A stretch of 11,112 bases of DNA from Phycisphaerales bacterium. Lineage in GTDB: Bacteria > Planctomycetota > Phycisphaerae > Phycisphaerales > SM1A02. A model generated the notes under the pieces. It was not told where the DNA came from and searched no databases. It saw only the letters and a list, made by a program, of their open reading frames with translations. The stretch lies in the NCBI GenBank assembly GCA_007127615.1, contig SKZB01000125.1, forward strand, positions 1 through 11,112, in the 5' to 3' direction. This document shows positions 6,419-11,112 of the stretch, piece by piece. Position numbers and translations under genes: made by a program. Each line of letters starts with the position of its first letter. The stretch's first letter is position 1.

Positions 6419-8629
6419 CTTCTTCTCTTCCCCCGCAATCAGCCTCTCCATGACCTCGCGCTCCCGCGCGGTCAGTTGCTTGAGCGGATCGAGCTCGAAG
6501 TTACGGTCCGCTTCGAGCGCGCGCCGGTAGGCTTCGACGGCGGTTTCGCGCCGGCCGGCGTCCCAGAGCACATCGCCCAGTTGGTGCCAGACGACGATCG
6601 CGTGCGGGTCGAGCTTCGTCAGCCGGGTCGCATCGTCAATCGCGCGCTGCCAGTGATCCGGATCATCGGTCAGGTCGGCGATGCGGCGGCGGACGGTCAG
6701 ACGCTGTCCGAGAAAAGCGCTGTAACCGGTTCCATCCCATCCGTGGGTCGCCCACGCTTCGGCGCGCTGCAGATCCCGCAGCCGCGCGTTGAGATCACCG
6801 GCGAGCATCGCGGCCCGCTCCATCTGATGAATGGCATCCAGCAGTGGCACGCGGTGACGGGGATCGCGCTGGTGCGCCGTGAATAACCGCTCGGCGGCTT
6901 CCCGGCGATGATCGCGGCTCGGCGCGCCCTCGTCGACGATGAGCATGCGGGCGGCCCCGATGACCAACCGCTGCTGTTCATGGAGCGGCCGAATCCAGAA
7001 AATCATCAGCGCCGCCGCCAGCACAATGAATCCCGACCCGCCGGCGAGCAGCTCGCGCGGCCGGCCGCGCCCGGTGGCGGCGCCGCCGGCAAGCCCGACG
7101 AACGCGATCAGCCACGGCAGGGCGTTCGTCTGGGTGAACGTCATCTCGATCTGGGCGTGCACGAGCAGCACCGTCGCCCCGATGGCGGCAATCCACTGCA
7201 GCGCGCCGGCGTCGACGAGGGTGAACCAGCGCATGAGCCCGAGCGTCAGGGCGATGAACCCGACGAAGCCGGCGAGCCGCACGTAGAGCGCGAGATCCGT
7301 GAACGTGTGGAACTCGACCAGAGCGGCCGGCGCCAGGCCGAAGACGACCACCGCGAGCGTGACCCGGCCGGTCTTGCGCAGGATCGCCTCGATATCCTCG
7401 CCGTCGAAACTCATGCTCGTGCGGAAAGCGCAGCGCGCCGCGCGAAGCAACCAGATGGCGAGCAGCGCGACCCACGCCGCCCCGAAGACGCCGAGCATCG
7501 TGAGCCAGTCGGTGATCACCGAATGCGCGCTGGTGACTTCTTCCGGACTGCGCGGCACGCGGTGCCGGACGTACGCTTCCTGGAAACCGTCCGGCCCGAC
7601 GCCCGAGAGCGGCGACTCGGTGAAGATGCGTCCCGCGCCGATCAGGTAGTGCCAGCGAAAGAGCAGACTGCGATCACCGAGAAAATCCTCGGGCAGCAGC
7701 ACGCCGCGAACCACGATCCCCAGCAGCGCGAAAACCGGCAGCGCAAGCAGGAACCAGGCCAGCCTGGGCACGAGTTGACGACGCAACGCGGGGAACAGCA
7801 GAGGCGTGCAGACAATCGCCGCGCCGAGAACCATCGTCGCCATGGCGCCCTTGGAACCGCTCAGCCCGATCATGACGCCGCCCGAGAAGAGCAGGACCAG
7901 CCCCAGCGCGATCCAGCCCGGCGCGCGCGGCAGGCGCCGGCCGACGAACGCGATCCCGATTCCGACCACCACCGCGATCAGCATGAACGAAGCGTAGATA
8001 TTCGTCGTGGCGAACCACCCGTGCGGTTGCGGTTGGCGCAGACGGCGTTCGTAGATCTTTGCGGCGGAGGAATCGGGATCCCAGCCGCGCGATTGGAAGA
8101 ACGCCTCGCGCTGTTGCTCGAACGTCTGAACCGTGTCGGCGTGTTCGAAGGTGACCTGCGCGAGCCCGCGCGCGAGCAGCGGCGCGAGCAGGCCGAGCAG
8201 CACCGCGAGGGCGACCAGGTGCATCGTGCGGTCGCGCGCGAGATGAGCGATCGCGACGCCCCCGACAATCGCGCTGAACCAGCTCATGCCCCGCCAGAGC
8301 TGGCCGATGTCACCCCCGCCGTGCCAGAGCAGAACGGGCAGTGGAAGCACTGCGAGCAGGATCAGCGTTCGGTCGAGGCCGTGACCGCGCCTGGCTTCCC
8401 CGATCGCGGCGAGACCGGCGAGGGTCAGAATCAGCGCATCGATGATCAGACTGCCGACCGGGCCGAACCCCGCGAGCGGCAGCGGATCGAACGCGGGGTC
8501 CACATCAAAGTAAAGCTGAGGCGAGGTGCTCGACAACGTTCGCAGCGCGATCAGGGCGAGCAGACCGGTCAGGGCAACCCACCGCCACCGATCCGGACCG
8601 TCGAAGTGAGATGTCGTGATCGAAGTCAC
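6416..8629 (-). CDS. O-antigen ligase/polymerase-family membrane protein with TPR-like C-terminus
   Basis: A 737-residue protein that probably transfers or polymerises lipid-linked glycans on the outer face of the inner membrane (Wzy/WaaL superfamily). About 13-15 membrane segments span residues 15-547. The family signature region is present: SGSKGAM at 257-263, R325 in LLFRWHYLIGA, ESPLSGVGPDGF at 338-349, then a loop containing H369 (SAHSVITDWLTMLGVFG), which corresponds to the conserved periplasmic-loop histidine. Residues about 575-737 are soluble and helical; the best TPR-like unit is at about 676-710 (WHQLGDVLWDAGRRETAVEAYRRALEAD). The start is the GTG at 8629: GTGA overlaps the transferase stop by 4 bp, and GGAGGG lies 9 nt upstream. 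The frame continues upstream to 8965, but that part is only a shadow of the transferase gene. Ligase versus polymerase cannot be decided from sequence alone. Confidence 0.85.
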   Translation of the reverse strand: MTSITTSHFDGPDRWRWVALTGLLALIALRTLSSTSPQLYFDVDPAFDPLPLAGFGPVGSLIIDALILTLAGLAAIGEARRGHGLDRTLILLAVLPLPVLLWHGGGDIGQLWRGMSWFSAIVGGVAIAHLARDRTMHLVALAVLLGLLAPLLARGLAQVTFEHADTVQTFEQQREAFFQSRGWDPDSSAAKIYERRLRQPQPHGWFATTNIYASFMLIAVVVGIGIAFVGRRLPRAPGWIALGLVLLFSGGVMIGLSGSKGAMATMVLGAAIVCTPLLFPALRRQLVPRLAWFLLALPVFALLGIVVRGVLLPEDFLGDRSLLFRWHYLIGAGRIFTESPLSGVGPDGFQEAYVRHRVPRSPEEVTSAHSVITDWLTMLGVFGAAWVALLAIWLLRAARCAFRTSMSFDGEDIEAILRKTGRVTLAVVVFGLAPAALVEFHTFTDLALYVRLAGFVGFIALTLGLMRWFTLVDAGALQWIAAIGATVLLVHAQIEMTFTQTNALPWLIAFVGLAGGAATGRGRPRELLAGGSGFIVLAAALMIFWIRPLHEQQRLVIGAARMLIVDEGAPSRDHRREAAERLFTAHQRDPRHRVPLLDAIHQMERAAMLAGDLNARLRDLQRAEAWATHGWDGTGYSAFLGQRLTVRRRIADLTDDPDHWQRAIDDATRLTKLDPHAIVVWHQLGDVLWDAGRRETAVEAYRRALEADRNFELDPLKQLTAREREVMERLIAGEEKK

Positions 8630-9771
8630 TTCCCGGCGCCCTCCGAAGCATCCCGCCGCGCCGTAGCGTGCTCCAGCAGCGCGAACATCAGCAGCACGAG
8701 CATCGTCTGCACGCCCACGAGCTGCGCCTGCCACGGCTCCAGGGAACCGAGCACGATCCCGCCCAGCCCGGTCACGGCGGTCGCGGCCCAGAGCACCAGG
8801 ACCGCGCCGCGCCGCGACAAGCCGCGGCGCACCAGCCGATGGGAGACGTGCTGCTGATCGCCGACGAACGGACTCTGGCCCTTGCTGAGACGGATCAAGG
8901 TCACGCTGAGAAAGTCGTAGATCGGGATCGCGAGAACGATCAGCGGCATGAACACGCCGTACCACCCGCCTCCGAGCGCGAAGGCCGGGTCATCCGGGTT
9001 GAAGTAGGTCGTTCGCGCGGTCAGGATCGCCAGCAGGAAACCGATCATCAGGGAGCCGCCGTCCCCCATGAAAATCTTCGCCGGCGGAAAGTTGAAGAAA
9101 AGAAACCCGATCAGCGCGCCGATCAGCAGCGCGAGCAAACCGGCAATGAACCACTGCGCGTTGATGAGCGTGGCGGCCATGAAGAGCGCGGCCGCGATCG
9201 CGCAGACCCCGGCGGCGAGGCCGTCCATATTGTCCAGAAAATTGATCGCGTTCGTGATCACGATGATCCACAGCACGCTGATCAGAATGCTCGGCGCGGG
9301 GCCGATACCCAGCCAGTGATCCAGCACGGTCAGCAGGCGAATGTCGAACCACGCGACCATGATCAGGGCGATCGCCAGTTGGACGCCGAGCTTGCTCCAC
9401 GCGCCGAGCGGACGGCGATCGTCGACCACGCCGGTGATGTGCAGGACGGCCATGCCGATCAGAAGCGCCAGCGCGGTGGGCGTCGTTTCCCGCACGCGGT
9501 CGAGATGCGGCTCCAGCGCGGGCAGTAGCCGGATCAAGTGTTCATCGGAGAGCAGCCGGAAACCGCCCAGCCCGACGGCCAACGGGAGCGCCACCGCCCA
9601 GAAGATGGCGACCCCGCCGATGTTGGGGACGGGGCGCAGTTCCTTCCGGTGCCCCGCCGCCCCGCCGGAGTCGAGCGCGGCGAACCGGTGGCCCATCCGA
9701 ACCAGCAGCGCGGTGAGCGGCGCGGCAATGGCAAAACCGACGAGGATCAGTCCCAAAGCGGGCCAGAGCAT
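8626..9771 (-). CDS. MraY/WecA-family polyprenyl-phosphate sugar-1-phosphate transferase
   Basis: A 381-residue integral membrane enzyme (about 11 segments) that should transfer a sugar-1-phosphate, probably an N-acetylhexosamine, from a UDP-sugar to undecaprenyl phosphate. This would start synthesis of a surface polysaccharide. Family motifs are intact: H41-R-K...P49-N-I-G-G near the N-terminus, D117-D118 in VVDDRRP, N174/N177/D180/D183 in NAINFLDNMDGLAAG, D237 in FMGDGGS, and H308/H311 in QQHVSHRL. The motif set and the ligase-like neighbour favour a WecA/TagO-type role over the peptidoglycan enzyme MraY; the sugar is unknown. I chose the ATG at 9771 because family members begin directly with this membrane segment. 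An ATG at 9843 would add 24 polar residues and has no better ribosome site. The gene lies 78 bp after dus and overlaps the ligase-like gene by 4 bp. Confidence 0.9.
   Translation of the reverse strand: MLWPALGLILVGFAIAAPLTALLVRMGHRFAALDSGGAAGHRKELRPVPNIGGVAIFWAVALPLAVGLGGFRLLSDEHLIRLLPALEPHLDRVRETTPTALALLIGMAVLHITGVVDDRRPLGAWSKLGVQLAIALIMVAWFDIRLLTVLDHWLGIGPAPSILISVLWIIVITNAINFLDNMDGLAAGVCAIAAALFMAATLINAQWFIAGLLALLIGALIGFLFFNFPPAKIFMGDGGSLMIGFLLAILTARTTYFNPDDPAFALGGGWYGVFMPLIVLAIPIYDFLSVTLIRLSKGQSPFVGDQQHVSHRLVRRGLSRRGAVLVLWAATAVTGLGGIVLGSLEPWQAQLVGVQTMLVLLMFALLEHATARRDASEGAGK
8639..8644 (-). promoter_or_regulatory. Shine-Dalgarno site for the coupled ligase-like gene
   Basis: The minus strand reads GGAGGG, 9 nt before the GTG at 8629. 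It lies inside the last codons of the transferase gene, which fits translational coupling through the GTGA start/stop overlap. Confidence 0.7.
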
Positions 9772-9778
9772 GGGCGGT

Positions 9779-9784
9779 ATCGTA
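9779..9784 (-). promoter_or_regulatory. Possible -10 element for a leaderless transferase transcript
   Basis: The minus strand reads TACGAT (TANNNT type), ending 7 nt before the ATG at 9771. No Shine-Dalgarno sequence precedes that ATG. It would act as an internal promoter between dus and the transferase. Directly upstream (about 9795-9814) the word GGAACCGG is repeated twice. Confidence 0.35.
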
Positions 9785-9849
9785 GCGGCGAATTGGGAAC
9801 CGGTTGGAACCGGCGAATCGGAACGAAACGAAACGCTCCCCATCCTGAG

Positions 9850-10866
9850 CTAGGCGGCGCCGGTCAACACGCGTGGGTCAACCCCGGCGGTCCGCTCGAT
9901 CATGGCGTCGATCGCACTGAACATCGCCGCACTGGACCGGGCGAGACGGATCGATTCCTTGAACGACTTGATGTGGCCCATCGTCTTGCCGTACCAACTG
10001 ATCTTGCGGCTCATCGTGTCAACCGCATGCCGCTCGCCGAGGTGCGTCACGAGCAGTTCGAGGTGGCGGCGGATGATGCGCAGCTTCTCGAGCTGATCCG
10101 GTTCGGGCCGCGCGATGCCGGTGCGCAGCCGCTGCCGGCCCGCGCGGAAGATCCACGGCTTGCGCATCGCGCCGCGGCCGATCATGACGCCCGCGCAGCC
10201 GGTGCGCGCGATCATGCGGTCAATGTGCTCCGGTTCGGTGATGTCCCCGTTGCCGATGACGGGAATGCGTTGGACGCGCTCGACCACCCGCGCGATGCCG
10301 TCGAGATCGACCCTCCCCCGGAAGCGCTGATCGGTCGTTCGGCCGTGAACCGTGACGGCTGCGATACCGACATCTTCGAGCCGGGCGGCCAGTTCCGGCG
10401 CCACGAGACACGAGCGATCCCAGCCGAGACGGACCTTGGCGGTGACGGGCACGCCCGCCGGTTCGACCGCGCGAACGATGCGTTCGGCGAGCCGGACGGT
10501 GCGCCCGACGTCGCAGAGCAGCAGCGACCCGCCGTTTTTCTTGGCGACCTTGTCCACCGGGCAGCCCATGTTGATATCGACGACGACCGCGCCATGCTCG
10601 ACCGCCCAGCGCGCCGCTTCCGGCAGGGGGTCCCGATCGTTCCCGTAAAGCTGCATGCAGAGCGGAGAATCGAATTCGTTGGTCGCGGCGAGCGCGAGTG
10701 CCCGCGGCGCGCCGCGCAAAAGGGAACGGCAGTTCAGCAGGTCCGTACTCGCCAGACCGACCCCGCCGAGTTCCCGGCAGAGCATGCGGAACGCCAGATC
10801 GCAGTGCCCGGCCATCGGCGCGAGCAGCAGCGGCGAATCGAGGGTGACCGGGCCGATCCTGAGCAT
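9850..10866 (-). CDS. dusB: tRNA-dihydrouridine synthase (DusB-like)
   Basis: A 338-residue FMN/NADPH-dependent enzyme that reduces specific uridines in the tRNA D-loop to dihydrouridine. The N-terminal TIM barrel opens with [15 protein letters not shown] at 13-27, in the position of the usual substrate/FMN entry motif. The catalytic cysteine is C102 in [15 protein letters not shown] (99-113). FMN-site segments follow: K144 in [10 protein letters not shown]174-G-R in [18 protein letters not shown] at 205-209, and [15 protein letters not shown] at 228-242. The C-terminal helical domain contains [11 protein letters not shown] at 286-296, matching the family's RKHxxWY motif. The NMGCPxxKV form is closest to DusB, though subfamily assignment is tentative. 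I chose the ATG at 10866; the longer frame from 10923 translates a tandem repeat. It is probably first in a unit with the transferase and ligase-like genes. Confidence 0.92.
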   Translation of the reverse strand: MLRIGPVTLDSPLLLAPMAGHCDLAFRMLCRELGGVGLASTDLLNCRSLLRGAPRALALAATNEFDSPLCMQLYGNDRDPLPEAARWAVEHGAVVVDINMGCPVDKVAKKNGGSLLLCDVGRTVRLAERIVRAVEPAGVPVTAKVRLGWDRSCLVAPELAARLEDVGIAAVTVHGRTTDQRFRGRVDLDGIARVVERVQRIPVIGNGDITEPEHIDRMIARTGCAGVMIGRGAMRKPWIFRAGRQRLRTGIARPEPDQLEKLRIIRRHLELLVTHLGERHAVDTMSRKISWYGKTMGHIKSFKESIRLARSSAAMFSAIDAMIERTAGVDPRVLTGAA

Positions 10867-10872
10867 GGGGGA

Positions 10873-10878
10873 AGTATA
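10873..10878 (-). promoter_or_regulatory. Likely -10 element for a leaderless dus transcript
   Basis: The minus strand reads TATACT (five of six bases of TATAAT), ending 6 nt before the ATG at 10866. The 6-nt gap is TCCCCC, so there is no ribosome site. The -35 region falls in the GAGGCACG repeat array and has no consensus box. Confidence 0.45.
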
Positions 10879-10892
10879 GGTGGGAAGGCTTG

Positions 10893-10924
10893 GAGGCATG
10901 GAGGCACGGAGGCACGGAGGCACG
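10893..10924. repeat. Four tandem 8-bp units (GAGGCAYG)
   Basis: GAGGCATG at 10893-10900 is followed by three exact GAGGCACG units at 10901-10908, 10909-10916 and 10917-10924. The array lies 27 bp upstream of the dus start and over its expected -35 region. I recall similar 'GTGCCTCC' runs as dispersed intergenic repeats in other large bacterial genomes, but that cannot be tested here. Confidence 0.85.
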
Positions 10925-10931
10925 AAGGGAT

Positions 10932-10950
10932 AGTGACGAAGTGACGGAGT
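10932..10950. repeat. Degenerate 9-bp repeat related to 6401-6418, inverted
   Basis: AGTGACGAAGTGACGGAGT closely resembles the reverse complement of the tandem CTTCCGTCA repeat at the end of the ligase-like gene. It continues the purine-rich repeat tract that starts at 10893. Confidence 0.5.
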
Positions 10951-10998
10951 GGCAGAGGAGCAAAGGGACGGCGGACTCGTCGTCCCCGCGAAAGGACT

Positions 10999-11112
10999 TT
11001 ATGCACGATCACGTTGTGCAATCGCGTGATCCCGAGCAAGCCGGATGAGGATCTTGGCGGTCACGTAGAGGCCGACGCGACAGCCTCGCACCCATGGTGG
11101 CAAGGTGGTCAG
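10999..11112 (-). CDS. Possible C-terminal end of an unknown gene, cut by the window edge
   Basis: One minus-strand frame is open from the window edge to a TAA at 11001-10999, giving 37 residues ending in RLARDHAIAQRDRA. Codons in its first part mostly end in G or C, as in the real genes here, and the strand matches the dus block downstream. I do not recognise the peptide. Another plus-strand frame over the same bases is also open, so this is only a suggestion. Confidence 0.2.
   Translation of the reverse strand: MTTLPPWVRGCRVGLYVTAKILIRLARDHAIAQRDRA
11007..11031. repeat. Inverted repeat GATCACG...CGTGATC
   Basis: Perfect 7-bp arms at 11007-11013 and 11025-11031 enclose an 11-nt loop. There is no T-run on either side, so an intrinsic terminator is unlikely. 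It falls within the possible partial gene at the right edge, which weakens a regulatory reading. Confidence 0.4.

Noticed and set aside
6908..8857. A 649-codon plus-strand frame antisense to the ligase-like gene
   Set aside because: Its product is full of Arg, Asp, Glu and Gln with no hydrophobic core. The minus strand gives a well-formed multi-pass membrane protein with family motifs.
8630..8965. N-terminal extension of the ligase-like protein by 112 residues
   Set aside because: It lies wholly inside the transferase gene and translates to Arg/Ala-rich shadow sequence. The GTG at 8629 with GGAGGG upstream fits far better.
10893..10924. Short repeats considered as a CRISPR array
   Set aside because: The units are 8 bp, directly adjacent and without spacers, and no cas gene is present.

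Overview
The window looks like a piece of a GC-rich planctomycete chromosome, probably from the class Phycisphaerae. The best taxonomic clue is the C-terminus of the first gene: a secreted repeat protein ending in two near-identical dockerin/EF-hand-like units of the form DLNxDGVVNVFDLLLLLExWG, a signature common in that class. A cytoplasmic FHA-GAF-histidine kinase and a conserved lipoprotein with a 'GFGxYxPF'-type core fit the same group. Assignment to a genus is not possible from this sequence.

Layout, left to right. (1) 1-354 has no convincing gene; it carries the leader of a secreted beta-propeller/Ig/dockerin-like protein (355-2067, +). (2) Converging on it is a minus-strand pair: holA (4491-3451), the delta subunit of the DNA polymerase III clamp loader, followed after 97 bp by a lipoprotein of unknown function (3351-2098). 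(3) Diverging from holA across a 157-bp gap with two small palindromes is a sensor kinase with FHA, GAF and histidine-kinase domains (4649-6388, +), with no response regulator beside it. (4) Converging on the kinase is a minus-strand three-gene block: a tRNA-dihydrouridine synthase (10866-9850), a MraY/WecA-type polyprenyl-phosphate sugar-1-phosphate transferase (9771-8626), and an O-antigen ligase/polymerase-like membrane protein with a C-terminal TPR-like tail (8629-6416). The last two overlap by 4 bp and look translationally coupled. (5) 10867-11112 holds short tandem repeats, an inverted repeat and perhaps the tail of another minus-strand gene.

How the genes work together: the transferase would load a sugar phosphate onto undecaprenyl phosphate, and the ligase-like protein would polymerise or transfer the finished glycan outside the inner membrane, so these two form a plausible surface-polysaccharide module. 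The Dus enzyme (tRNA modification) and HolA (replication) are housekeeping genes that share a transcript or region rather than a pathway.

I see no mobile element, CRISPR array, RNA gene or obvious new defence system. The most interesting system-level signal is about expression. Several promoter-proximal genes (kinase, dus, transferase, weakly holA) lack a Shine-Dalgarno sequence and have a TANNNT hexamer 6-9 nt before the start codon, the layout of leaderless transcripts. Downstream genes in the same units (lipoprotein, ligase) have strong AGGAGG-type sites. The first gene (355) is the exception: it appears promoter-proximal and does have a Shine-Dalgarno sequence.
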